NCBI RefSeq assembly: GCF_018449605.1
Contig: NZ_JAAVUW010000003.1
Coordinates: forward strand, 186,001-250,000
From: Luteibacter sp. dw_328
GTDB lineage: Bacteria > Pseudomonadota > Gammaproteobacteria > Xanthomonadales > Rhodanobacteraceae
Reading direction: 5' to 3'
DNA: 64,000 nt
Both the position numbers and the translations under genes were made by a program. The notes beneath the pieces were generated by a model. It was not told where the DNA came from, made no database searches, and worked only from the letters and a program-made list of their open reading frames with translations. This document shows, piece after piece, positions 34,803-43,839 of this stretch (its first letter is position 1; each line of letters begins with the position of its first letter).

Positions 34803-37800
34803 TCAGAACGCCACGACCATGTGCGCCGAGAGCATCTGCGCCTGGTCGTGCTGACCCCGCTCGTAGTCGTAGCCGAGCTTCAGCGACGTATGCGCCGAGA
34901 GCGCTGCATCGACGCCGACGTTCAACACGCCGCTGTACCGCGACACGCCGATGCCCACGAGGGGCTGCCATTGCTGCAGACCGACAAAACTGGCGTCGAA
35001 TGCGTCGCCGTGCGATGCGAGGGTCCGTTGAAACTGCGCACTCGCGCTGAAGTCGATCCACCGGCCTCCGTCGAGATTCCAATGATGGGCTGCGCGCAGG
35101 CCAAGACCGGCCTGCCAACGATCCAAGGTCTGCGCGTCGGCGCGCAAGCCGAAGCCGCTGCCGCCCTGCTCGGCAAAGCCGCCTCGGTCTATGCTTGCGT
35201 ATTGCACGTTGACGAAGGGCATGACGCGGCTGCCGGCCCAATTCAGATGCAGGCCGCTCTCGCCGTAGGCCACGTTGTAGTTGCCGCTGTAGTCGGTGGA
35301 GACACTCTGCGTATTCGTGCCCAGTAACAGGTGGCGGTTCACGTCCTGCTGGAAATGACCGAAGCCGACGCGTCCCTGGGTGTACCAGTTACCGTTGAGC
35401 CAGCCGGCGTAGAGCATGCCTTCCGTACTGCGGCTGCGGTTGTGGTCGTAGCTCTGATCCAGTTGCTGCTGCCCCTGACTCTGACCGAAGGCAAAACCCG
35501 CCACGCCGGAGCTGCCGATCTTCTGATCGCTACCGACCAGCCAGCCGTTCAACTGAAAACCGACGCCGTCATACCCTGCCCGGCCCATGTCGCCACCCGC
35601 GCTGAGGCTATGGGTCCACATGCCGTAACCCACGTTCTTGCCGAGCAGATCGTCGAAGCGGTCCGCCAATGCGCGATTGGAGGCATCAATGGCCTCGAAG
35701 GTTAGCGCCGCGCTGGCCGCGTGCAGCTGACCCGACAGGCTCTGCAAGGAAGCCTGCGCCGCCTGGAGGGTCGGCGCCTGCTGGAACTGTCCCGCCGCAC
35801 GCATGAAATCGTTCGACACGCTCGACGCGTCGCCGGCAGCGATCTTGTTGTCCAGCTGGACAAAGGCACTCTGCACGCGCTGTGCGCTGTTGAACGACAC
35901 CGGCGTGTAGTTCACGCCATTGCCTGCGGCCGCCGTCGTCACGTTAAGGCCGGTGGTATCCAGCCACGCGTTTTGGGCGTCGTAGTTGATGGTGGTTGAC
36001 GTAAACACGACACCGGTGTCTTTCACCAGGTGACCGAACGTGCCGGTGAGACCGCCGGTGGCAGTGAGTACATTCGTGTGCGCGTTGCTGACGTAGCCGC
36101 TGTCGGCGCCAGTGATCTCAAGCGTGCCCCCGTTGAGCACCGCTGTTCCACCGACCGCGAGCTTGCTTCCCAGGCTCACCGCGAGCGTGCCGGTTGATAA
36201 CTGGGCGTAATTGCCACCGACGACCGTGTCACCGCCATGGATGGGCACCTTGCCGGCATTGGTGAGGTTGCCGCCGACACCGGCGACGCCGGGGTGCAAT
36301 GTCGCGCCTGTGTAACCGTCCAGAAGGCCCGCCTGGTTCACCGTCACGTCGCCCGGCAAGGCATGGAGAGACAACACCGAGCCATTGTTGATCGTCGTGC
36401 CTCCGGTGTACGTGTTCTGCCCATCCATGATCAACTCGGCGGCACCATTCTTGGTGACCGATCCCGTTCCGACGATCGATCCAGTCAGCAGTGTCAACGC
36501 GCTGTTGAAGACCAGGGAACCGTTGTCGGTTATGCCTGTCTCGAGCGGGTAAAAGCCCGTATCGGCACCCGGTACATCAGCTGTGTTGTCGATCTGCAGC
36601 GTGCCGCTCTGGATCAGGATGTGCGTCGGCGCAATGTCGTTATTCTTGATTACGAGGGTCAGGACGCCGGTGCCGGCTTGCACCAGGGTGCCGTCGTACG
36701 CTTCCGAGTGCATGCTCGAAATGCTGCCGTCGAAGGTCACGTTGTCGCTGCGGTCGAAGACGACGCTGCCGCCGTAGATGGAGACATTGCTGCCTTGGCC
36801 CAGAGAGCCTACCGTACCGCCGTTACCGATCTGCAGGGTGCCCCCACCCATGGTGACACTGACTGGCTTGAGATCGTCGTTGTCGATGATCCATGTGCCA
36901 CTGCCTTGCGACAGACGGCCCGCAAAAGTCGTCTTCCCGGTCACTGCCTGCGAATACAGCTGCGTCGTCCCTACACCACCGCTCAATTGCAGTGACGAGG
37001 TGGAAAGCGAGCCGATGTCGAGATCGCCATGAATGGAACTGCCGGCGGACAGCGTCACGGCGTTCGTCGACGTGGGAAACATCTGCACGTTGCCGATGAT
37101 GGTGCCCGCATTGTTCAGCGTCAGGCCGCCGTCCAACGTCTGAATGGTCTGGCTGTTGGAGGAGACGAAGATCGCGCAATTGCCTGCACCAGCACAGCTT
37201 CCGCCTGTGGTTCCCGTGGTCCCGATGGTGGATCCGACGCCGTTAGTGACGCTGCCACCGTGTTGCAGATAGAGCGCCGTCGTTGCGCCCGAGATCGTCG
37301 CACCTCCGGTATTGCTTATCCTCGCGACATCACCCGTCACCTGAATCGCCATGCCGTTTGCAGAAGTGATCGCGCTTCCGGCACCGTCGTTCGTGATGGT
37401 GCCGCCATTTTGCATTTGCACGGCACCGGCGCCGCCGACGATGGTCGCGCCGCCCGAATTCTGGAGACCGCTCCCCTGAAGTTCTTCCCTGATGGCGACG
37501 CCACCGACCGAGCGAATGATGCTACCGACGCCGTCATTCACGACGGAACCGCCATTGCCCAGATCGATACCGATGTCCCCACCCTCGATCGTTCCGCCGC
37601 TGGTGTTCTTGACCAGGCTGGGCCAGCCCTGAAGCGCGACGCCGATGTGGTTACCCCGGATGCTTCCACCGTCATGGTTCAACACCGTGGGAGGCGTGTG
37701 GTAAGTAAAGCTACCGTCGACGCCGTCATTCACGTTGCCGCCAATCACGCCTGCATTGTCCAGAATGGCGTACGCCTGCATGACAATGCGATTGGATAGA

Positions 37801-39566
37801 GCGACGCCGTGATCCACTTTCAATGTGTACGCGGAATTGAGCGGATCGTAGAGGCCGTCGGTGCCCACGGTGATATCACCGGTACCCAGCGATGCTCCGG
37901 GAACCAGCTCCAGGGTGCCGGCATTCACCGTCGTGCCGCCGGTGTACGTATTGGCGCCGGTGATCGTCAGCGTCCCTTTGCCCGCCTGAACAAGGCTGCC
38001 GCTGCCACTGACGACGCCGTTGAACATCACGTTGTCGCTGCGGTTGAACGCCAGCGACGCGTTATCCGTCACGTCGCCCAGGATCGAGCCGGACGTGCCG
38101 CCGTTGCCGACCTGCAAGGTGCCACCACTGATCGTGGTGCCCCCGGTGTATGTGTTGTTGCCCGCCAACGCCAGCGTACCGGCGTCGGTCTTGACCAGGG
38201 TGGTGCTGCCGTTGAGCACGCTGCCGATGGTGGCTTTGTAGCTCGCACCTGCCGTGCTGCCGTCGCCAACGCGGATGATCGACTGAGTGGGGTCAGCCGC
38301 GCTGCCGGCGAGGTGTATCGCGTCGCCCTGAATCACAAAGCCATTGACGGCGAACTGCATGCCTTCGGCGTTGACGTTGCCATTGCCGTCATTCACCGTC
38401 ACCGTCCCCGGTGCACCCTGGAAGACGGCGAAGGAATTATCGCTGTAGGAGGCATTGACGGCACCACCCGCGTCCGTCCAGTTGTTACTCGAACCGCCTG
38501 CCTCCCAGTTTCCGCTACCGCCATCGATCTTGTTGTTCGATTTGGGGCCGGTCGCGCCGTCCCAGAAACTGAAGGTCATGCCCTGCGTATCGACCAGATT
38601 GACCTGCTGCGCAACGCCGGTCTGCACCGCCCACCCCGTGGACGGCATGCTGCCGAGCACCAGGCCGTTATCGACCAGGATGCCGTCGTAATTGAACAGA
38701 CGGTGCACACCGGGACCCAGGTTGCCACCCGAGGCGACGTCGACATTCAGCGTACCGTCGAGCGTGAGGTTGCCTTTGACGTTGATGAGGTCACTGGGCT
38801 GTGTGCCACCCGAAGCCTGGCCAAAACCAAAATTGAGCACTGAGCCGGAAGACAGGCCGAGATTGCCATTGATGGTAAGCGTGCCGATCGCCCCTTTGTC
38901 ACCCGGCGACAGTGTTCCGCCATTGGCGACGTTGACGTCGCCACCCAACGTGCCATTGCCACCGAGCGTCGCGCCATTGGCGACGGTGGTCGCACCCGTC
39001 GCGGCAGACTGATCGCCGTTTACGTAAAGGGAACCCGCGTTGACCTGGGTCGCGCCACCGTAGCCGTTGCTCGCAGTGAGCGTCAGTGATCCGTTGCCGA
39101 ATTTGCTTATGCCGCCTGTGCCCGCGACCCGGTAGGCGAAGCTGATGTCGTCGGAGCGGTCAAAGGCCAGCGTTCCGTTGTCGAGAACATCGCCGACGAT
39201 CGAACCGGTCGTGCCACCGTTGCCGATCTGCAGGGTGCCACCGCTGATGGTGGTGCCGCCGGTATACGTATTTGCACCGGTCAGCGCCAGGGCGCCGGCA
39301 CCGCCCTTGATCAGATTGATCGAGCCGCCGACGTTATCGGGAAGGATGGTGACGTTGTTGGCGCCGACGTCGATCTCGCCGCCGGTGAAGCCGGTCGCGC
39401 CTGCGGGCGGCGGCGCTGTGGACTTGACGTTGCCGTTGCCGCCACCCCCGCCGCCACAACCGGACAGTCCGAGTGCCAGGGCGACGGCCAGCGCCAGCGC
39501 GCATGGCCTGCCCCAGACACCCACAGGCCTACGATCGGGTGTACCCACACCGCGCAATGCATCCAT
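34803..39566 (-). CDS. Very large autotransporter (type Va) with a lipobox-like signal
   Basis: A 1587-residue surface protein. The N-terminal signal ends in LSGC (Cys37) followed by six Gly, a lipoprotein-type processing site. The passenger is a long Gly/Asn/Thr-rich beta-helix with recurrent autotransporter repeats such as NTYTGGTTISGGTLQIGNGG, at about residues 99, 470 and 545, with a weaker copy near 1050. A beta-barrel of about 260 residues closes the protein, ending in Phe (HMVVAF). Passenger function is unknown, though adhesion or aggregation is common for this repeat type. No protease triad was recognised. It is monocistronic. Confidence 0.9.
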   Translation of the reverse strand: MDALRGVGTPDRRPVGVWGRPCALALAVALALGLSGCGGGGGGNGNVKSTAPPPAGATGFTGGEIDVGANNVTILPDNVGGSINLIKGGAGALALTGANTYTGGTTISGGTLQIGNGGTTGSIVGDVLDNGTLAFDRSDDISFAYRVAGTGGISKFGNGSLTLTASNGYGGATQVNAGSLYVNGDQSAATGATTVANGATLGGNGTLGGDVNVANGGTLSPGDKGAIGTLTINGNLGLSSGSVLNFGFGQASGGTQPSDLINVKGNLTLDGTLNVDVASGGNLGPGVHRLFNYDGILVDNGLVLGSMPSTGWAVQTGVAQQVNLVDTQGMTFSFWDGATGPKSNNKIDGGSGNWEAGGSSNNWTDAGGAVNASYSDNSFAVFQGAPGTVTVNDGNGNVNAEGMQFAVNGFVIQGDAIHLAGSAADPTQSIIRVGDGSTAGASYKATIGSVLNGSTTLVKTDAGTLALAGNNTYTGGTTISGGTLQVGNGGTSGSILGDVTDNASLAFNRSDNVMFNGVVSGSGSLVQAGKGTLTITGANTYTGGTTVNAGTLELVPGASLGTGDITVGTDGLYDPLNSAYTLKVDHGVALSNRIVMQAYAILDNAGVIGGNVNDGVDGSFTYHTPPTVLNHDGGSIRGNHIGVALQGWPSLVKNTSGGTIEGGDIGIDLGNGGSVVNDGVGSIIRSVGGVAIREELQGSGLQNSGGATIVGGAGAVQMQNGGTITNDGAGSAITSANGMAIQVTGDVARISNTGGATISGATTALYLQHGGSVTNGVGSTIGTTGTTGGSCAGAGNCAIFVSSNSQTIQTLDGGLTLNNAGTIIGNVQMFPTSTNAVTLSAGSSIHGDLDIGSLSTSSLQLSGGVGTTQLYSQAVTGKTTFAGRLSQGSGTWIIDNDDLKPVSVTMGGGTLQIGNGGTVGSLGQGSNVSIYGGSVVFDRSDNVTFDGSISSMHSEAYDGTLVQAGTGVLTLVIKNNDIAPTHILIQSGTLQIDNTADVPGADTGFYPLETGITDNGSLVFNSALTLLTGSIVGTGSVTKNGAAELIMDGQNTYTGGTTINNGSVLSLHALPGDVTVNQAGLLDGYTGATLHPGVAGVGGNLTNAGKVPIHGGDTVVGGNYAQLSTGTLAVSLGSKLAVGGTAVLNGGTLEITGADSGYVSNAHTNVLTATGGLTGTFGHLVKDTGVVFTSTTINYDAQNAWLDTTGLNVTTAAAGNGVNYTPVSFNSAQRVQSAFVQLDNKIAAGDASSVSNDFMRAAGQFQQAPTLQAAQASLQSLSGQLHAASAALTFEAIDASNRALADRFDDLLGKNVGYGMWTHSLSAGGDMGRAGYDGVGFQLNGWLVGSDQKIGSSGVAGFAFGQSQGQQQLDQSYDHNRSRSTEGMLYAGWLNGNWYTQGRVGFGHFQQDVNRHLLLGTNTQSVSTDYSGNYNVAYGESGLHLNWAGSRVMPFVNVQYASIDRGGFAEQGGSGFGLRADAQTLDRWQAGLGLRAAHHWNLDGGRWIDFSASAQFQRTLASHGDAFDASFVGLQQWQPLVGIGVSRYSGVLNVGVDAALSAHTSLKLGYDYERGQHDQAQMLSAHMVVAF

Positions 39567-39704
39567 GACATTCCCCTGTTGTCACAATATCTTGCCGCAA
39601 GAATTTCCAGCTTGCCAGTGGAGCGCCCGGAAGGGCCCGATCCCTACTTGAGAACGAGGCCCAATGGAGTTGTGTCGCACGACGAGAACTTTCATCATCG
39701 CCGC

Positions 39705-40094
39705 ATGAGTGACATGACCCGCGACGAGATCAAGCTATATCTGGATGCCGCACGCGCCGAGGCGAAAGCCTCGGCGGCGGATGTGGCCAAGAGCCAGGCG
39801 GAACTTCGCGCCGATCTCAAAGCCGGCATGGCCGCGGTTTCCGTTGATGTCGCAAACCTGAAGAGCGACTTCCACGCGACGTTCTCCGCCCACACCAAGT
39901 GGATCGCCGCCATGGGCTTCGGTGTCGTGGCCGCCGTCGCTGCGATCAACGGCATGTTCAAGCCTGAGCCTTCGCCCGCGCCACTGCCGGCTCCCACTCC
40001 CTATGTGATCTATGCGCAGCCCGCTGCACCCGTGATGGTGGCAGCACCGCCAGCGGCGCCCTTGTCATCGCCCTCATCCAAGGGCCACCGGTAA
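39705..40094 (+). CDS. Coiled-coil membrane protein, second copy type
   Basis: A 129-residue protein starting MSDMTRDEIKLYLDAARAEA. A charged amphipathic coil (about residues 5-65, with ADVAKSQAELRADLKAGMAAVSVDVANLKSDF) is followed by one hydrophobic segment (WIAAMGFGVVAAVAAINGMF) and a Pro/Ala-rich tail. Both it and the protein at 33963 contain a VSVDV-type coil register before the membrane segment. It is transcribed away from the autotransporter. Function unknown. Confidence 0.75.
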   Translation: MSDMTRDEIKLYLDAARAEAKASAADVAKSQAELRADLKAGMAAVSVDVANLKSDFHATFSAHTKWIAAMGFGVVAAVAAINGMFKPEPSPAPLPAPTPYVIYAQPAAPVMVAAPPAAPLSSPSSKGHR

Positions 40095-40315
40095 GGCATC
40101 CAAGGGCGTCGTTTGTCGGAGGGTTCTTGGGATCGGTGGGGTCGACGCGGATACCTGCTGTCGCCAGCGACGCCGTCGAGTGTCAAAGACATCAATAGTC
40201 AAATCCGGCAATTTCGCCAATTCCCCCACCACCGTCACCTTATCCTCGCCGATTGGGTTCGAAGTATCTGGCAAGATGGCCGGAACACCATGGGCAACGT
40301 CAAAGGGGTTGACGC

Positions 40316-41233
40316 GTGAAAGGAAGCGGGGAGCACTGGAAGGCCTGGGGTCAACATATTGCCGTCATCGGCGCATACGCCGCTTGTTACCGGCTCGCCT
40401 ATCAATTGAGCATGTCCCATTGGGAACTGACGGTCGGCCTCCGACTGTGCTGCCTCCTGATCGTGCCGGTGCGTTTGTGGCCCGCCCTCGCCTTCGGCGA
40501 ACTCCTGCCTGTCATTGAAAACGCTTTCCTGTCCATGGACGAGTTCGGTCCGGTATGGGCATTGGCTGCATCCGTACCGCAAATCGTGGTGTGCATGGCG
40601 TGCATGTTGCCCTTGCGCCAGCGGTGGGCATTGTGGGGCCCAGACGGCCGAATCCGGATGCCCTACCTTGTCTCCGCAGCACTCTGCTGTGCGCTGATGA
40701 GCGCCCTGCGGGACTCGACCACCTTGTGGATCGCCCTGGCGTCTGTGTCGAAAGACTGGGGTCCTGGAGTGTCTGTCTCGATCGGCTTTTCCGCCTATCT
40801 ACTGGGCGGCTATCTCGGGGCACTCACCCTCGCGCCTGCCCTGTTCGCCATTCGGGAAGAAGTCAGGAAGACCCACTCTTTGACCGCCGTGTTGCGCAGC
40901 ACCCTGTTCAGGGATACCTGCGCATGGGTCGTCCCCGTCCTCGTCATTCTTGCGTGGCAAGCGACCCTTCATGCCGGATATGTGCAGCAAGCCGCCCGGC
41001 TCGCGATGGTGCTGCCGGTGATCGGGATGGCGTTCCGGCATGGATGGCATGGGGCGGCCCTCGCCGGCATGGGTGCCAGCATCGCGATGGCCCTCACCAG
41101 CACGGTCATGCGTGACCCTATGCTGATTGAATGCCAGGTCGCCCTAGCCTTCGTCCTGTCGGCAGCGCTCCTGATGGGCGGCAAGACGCAGCCTGCCGCC
41201 CAAATGGTGTCCACTGCGACGCTGTCGCCGTAG
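40316..41233 (+). CDS. MASE1-like integral membrane protein without an output domain
   Basis: A 305-residue protein with about eight hydrophobic segments. The pattern W-E-L-T-V-G-L-R (residues about 36-43) and the internal AYLLGGYLGALTLAP stretch resemble MASE1 sensor domains, which usually precede GGDEF, EAL or histidine kinase modules. Here translation stops directly after the last segment. The start is GTG with AAAGGGG seven bases upstream. It may be a stand-alone sensor or a truncated one; no frameshifted output domain is seen downstream. Confidence 0.75.
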   Translation: MKGSGEHWKAWGQHIAVIGAYAACYRLAYQLSMSHWELTVGLRLCCLLIVPVRLWPALAFGELLPVIENAFLSMDEFGPVWALAASVPQIVVCMACMLPLRQRWALWGPDGRIRMPYLVSAALCCALMSALRDSTTLWIALASVSKDWGPGVSVSIGFSAYLLGGYLGALTLAPALFAIREEVRKTHSLTAVLRSTLFRDTCAWVVPVLVILAWQATLHAGYVQQAARLAMVLPVIGMAFRHGWHGAALAGMGASIAMALTSTVMRDPMLIECQVALAFVLSAALLMGGKTQPAAQMVSTATLSP

Positions 41234-41255
41234 GTCTTTAAAGGGCCCTGAGCCT

Positions 41256-41441
41256 TCAGGCACGACCCTTGTTGCACTCGATCGGATCTTTGCATTTGAC
41301 CATCAGCGCCTGCGGAACCCCGGCGTGCGATTGAGACGCAACGGCAGGTTTGGCAGTGCGCAGGTCGCTTGCGGTGGCGAAGCCACAGGTGAGCGAAAGA
41401 ACCAGAGCGGACAGCAGTGCGGTGCGGATATACGTGGTCAT
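41256..41441 (-). CDS. Small exported protein
   Basis: A 61-residue protein from the ATG at 41441 with a clear signal peptide (MTTYIRTALLSALVLSLTCGFATA) and a short mature part ending VKCKDPIECNKGRA with two Cys able to pair. The ribosome site GGAGAT precedes the start. Convergent with the MASE1-like gene. Function unknown. Confidence 0.65.
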   Translation of the reverse strand: MTTYIRTALLSALVLSLTCGFATASDLRTAKPAVASQSHAGVPQALMVKCKDPIECNKGRA

Positions 41442-41642
41442 TGTCGATCTCCATGATGGGTTGGGTTGCCAGCACGCGTTCGGACGCGATGCTGGCCCCT
41501 TCATGGTGCCTGTATGCGCAGGCAGTCTGCTAATCGACGGGAGCGCCTTTCGTCCGGGGCCTCCTTAGCTGGACCTGAGCCCGCCTTCTGGCCGCTCTGC
41601 TCGTTGGGACAGCCTCATGGGGGTTGAGCCCGAGACGGGACA

Positions 41643-41852
41643 CTACTCAAAGCTGGGGAAACGTCGCACCATCACCGTCACTCCGCGACTGTCCAGTCTG
41701 AAGGCGACCTCTTCCCGGGAGAATTGCCCCTCGATCAAGAGATTCAGCACCTTTTCTGTGTCGTGAATAACCAACTGCCCTTTTTCAAAACTGAAGTGCA
41801 TACCTTGCCAGTGCAGATGCGTATCGTCTTCCGGCTTACCCACCATCGCCAT
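41643..41852 (-). CDS. Small hypothetical protein, 69 aa
   Basis: MAMVGKPEDDTHLHWQGMHFSFEKG..., soluble, mixed alpha/beta in appearance, with a closing segment VTVMVRRFPSFE. Two adjacent ATG codons (41852, 41846) are possible starts. It has a sensible codon pattern and lies just outside the tRNA-Ser-bounded segment. No family recognised. Confidence 0.5.
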   Translation of the reverse strand: MAMVGKPEDDTHLHWQGMHFSFEKGQLVIHDTEKVLNLLIEGQFSREEVAFRLDSRGVTVMVRRFPSFE

Positions 41853-42026
41853 ACCCCCTGTGGAACGTTGTTGTTGGAAAACTTACCGCTCGAATGCGCT
41901 CACATGTCACCGAGGCAACGAGGAGATTTATACGCGATCCCCGGGTGCGGGGCTTTGTTAACTGGAGGCTAAAAAGCCAACGCGATGACAAAGCCGAGGC
42001 CCACGTCGCACACGCTCGGCACTCAA

Positions 42027-42060
42027 CAAAAACAAAGGCCCCGCATCGCTGCGGGGCCTT
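42027..42060 (-). terminator. Terminator following the decayed tRNA-Ser copy
   Basis: Perfect 11-bp stem AAGGCCCCGCA/TGCGGGGCCTT with loop GCGA, then TTGTTTTTG on the minus strand. It lies ten bases beyond the CCA of the tRNA-like sequence, exactly as the hairpin at 47836 does relative to the intact tRNA. Confidence 0.85.
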
Positions 42061-42069
42061 GTTCTTTAC

Positions 42070-42155
42070 TGGCGGAGAGGGTGGGATTCGAACCCCCGGT
42101 TGGCTTTCACCAACGCCTGATTTCGAGTCAGGTACATTCGAGCACTCTGCCGCCT
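42070..42155 (-). pseudogene. Decayed tRNA-Ser (CGA) copy, candidate attachment-site repeat
   Basis: About 86 bases matching the intact gene at 47880-47969 with only a few differences: a C for A in the T-arm, a change in the invariant GG of the D-loop (GTGCTCG in place of GTGGTCG), and a 5' acceptor strand that no longer pairs. The anticodon and variable arm are unchanged. Such a copy should not be functional. It marks the left edge of the accessory segment. Confidence 0.85.
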
Positions 42156-42195
42156 ACGGCGGGGATCCAGACTAGCGTCAGACTGCCACAGCACA

Positions 42196-42501
42196 TCAGG
42201 CGGCAGCGCCAGGACGTTTCACAGGCTCCACTGACAACCGAAACCCTAGTGCGCCAAAAACCCTGTTCATCGTCTCGAACTTAGGTTGTGCGCCAGGTCG
42301 AAGAGCCTTGTACAGACTTTCACGACCGAGACCAGCATCCTTTGCTACCTGAGCCATCCCACGTGCTTTCGCAACATGACCCACAGCACGAAGCATTTCG
42401 TCTGTGTCGCCATCTTCGAGGACTTGGCGCACGTACTCGGCAACCGCCTCATCACTATCAAGGATTGCGGATAGGTCGAACGGTAGGAGTTGGGTACTCA
42501 T
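42196..42501 (-). CDS. Addiction-module antidote protein (HI1420 type), no toxin partner
   Basis: A 101-residue Xre-type helix-turn-helix protein. The segments DEAVAEYVRQVLEDGDTDEMLRAVGHVAKARGM and AGLGRESLYKALRPGAQPKFETMNRVFGALG match the HI1420-type antitoxin family (TIGR02684). Start ATG at 42501 with GGAG upstream. The RelE-like toxin gene normally precedes the antitoxin, but the upstream DNA holds only the degraded peptidase gene. It may therefore be an orphan antitoxin. Confidence 0.88.
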   Translation of the reverse strand: MSTQLLPFDLSAILDSDEAVAEYVRQVLEDGDTDEMLRAVGHVAKARGMAQVAKDAGLGRESLYKALRPGAQPKFETMNRVFGALGFRLSVEPVKRPGAAA

Positions 42502-42532
42502 TCTCAAATTCTCCGGTGAAGATCCTACAATT

Positions 42533-43487
42533 TCAAGCCCGCATTTTGTCGGTGAACACAGGCGACGACCTGCGCGGATGGCGGGGCGCGTGTTGCAATT
42601 GCTGGGGTGCTGGAGTGCTGGAGTGCAGGATAGCGGCCGAGACGTCGGGCAGCCGTGCAGTCCCACGCAGTCCCTGGTTTAGCCGATTTGCAACGGCGTC
42701 GAGCGCACCGGTGACAAGCCGGTCGTTGGCATCGTTGTTGTTGAAGGTCCCAAACCATGCCTTGTACTGCGCTGAATTGATGGAGCCTGTGGCGTTGGCA
42801 TCAACATACGGTGGCAAGCCCATTTCGTAGTGAGGCGGAATTGGCCATGTAGGAATAGCCGTAAAGAACCGCTTTATCCAGTGCGGCGAGCTTCTGTGGG
42901 CCAGTCACTGGCGGATTCGACACGGCGGCAATGGCTTGCCGGGCATGCAGCACGGCCGCACTGGGGGTCTTGGGTATCGAGACCATGACCGTGTTGCTGC
43001 GAATTTCCTGTCGGGGCAGCACGCGCAGGTCTGACGGCAAATCGAGCCCGCGTCCGTCGACGGGTCCAAGACCGACCGTCATGCGAAAGGTCACGGCATA
43101 GGTTTTGCCTGGCACGAGCACAAAATCGGGGTCGAGGTCGTATGTTGCAGACTCCGACTGGCCGGGGTTGAGGGTCATGAAGTTTTCGACGGGATGACCA
43201 ATAAGATGAACAGAGTAGCCACGGTAATCCGCTTGAACATGGTCGGGCGTCGAATCGTCTTCAACATCGAACTGCACGAGCGACGCGTGGACACCATCGA
43301 GCAACTGCAACGGCGTTGTAAACCGTTCGAAGGCTACGGGCTTGTCACCCGTGTTGGCGAGGGTGAACACAAGCTTCGTCGGATTTCCCGAATCACTTGG
43401 CACCAGGGTTGCCTGCAATCGGCCCTCAGCATGGGCGGACGTCATGGCGCCGAGAACAAGGCCTGTCCAGGCCAGAAACTTCAACAT
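42533..43487 (-). pseudogene. Frameshifted, truncated M35-like metallopeptidase gene
   Basis: A signal peptide (MLKFLAWTGLVLGAMTSAHAE) and a domain with FTLANTGDKPVAFERFTTPL resemble the propeptide of peptidyl-Lys metallopeptidases (M35). The first frame ends at 42801. Removing one A in the AA at about 42840 restores a continuous reading MAIPPHYEMGLPPY, then QYKAWFGTFNNND, which resembles the start of the M35 catalytic domain. Similarity then stops and no HEXXH zinc motif is present. So it is broken by a one-base insertion and by loss of the 3' end. The M35 assignment is from memory. Confidence 0.6.
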
Positions 43488-43839
43488 CGTGTCATCTCCA
43501 TTAAGCCGCTCTTCTGAGCAGCGTCCATTGATTCAATCGAAATGGGGCCGACAGTGCGGTGTTACACGCATTGGAAATTACACGTGGTGGCGTGCGACCC
43601 ACGCATGAACCCGCATGAAGGTTTTTTCGGTACAGCCCAAATTTGACCCTGTGAATGACTGAAGCATAAGGGCGCCGCGCGCGCCGTCTGTCAGAATCCG
43701 GCGACACAGAATCGGCATGGACGTCCGTGTCTGCCAGACATCGTCCCAGTCAACCACGCCCCCTCTCTCTGTGAGCCAGTCATCACCCACCAAGTAGTGT
43801 CTCGGCTATCCTCCGGATTTCCCCCATTTGGAGTTGGCG
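43488..43839. other. 352-base gap inside the tRNA-Ser-bounded segment
   Basis: No frame with convincing codon use, RNA gene or repeat. The small open frames are Arg/Ser-rich shadows. It must carry divergent promoters for the two exported-protein genes, but none could be named. Confidence 0.4.

Noticed and set aside
35331..38843. Several long plus-strand frames opposite the autotransporter
   Set aside because: They mirror the repetitive Gly/Asn/Thr-rich passenger and have no family features.
41985..42284. Open reading frame over the left tRNA-Ser copy
   Set aside because: Same artefact as above: translation of the tRNA-like sequence on the wrong strand.
42595..42640. Short tandem repeats (GCTGGAGT-like) after the M35 remnant as a possible array
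   Set aside because: Only about three imperfect 9-base units; consistent with simple slippage in decayed DNA.
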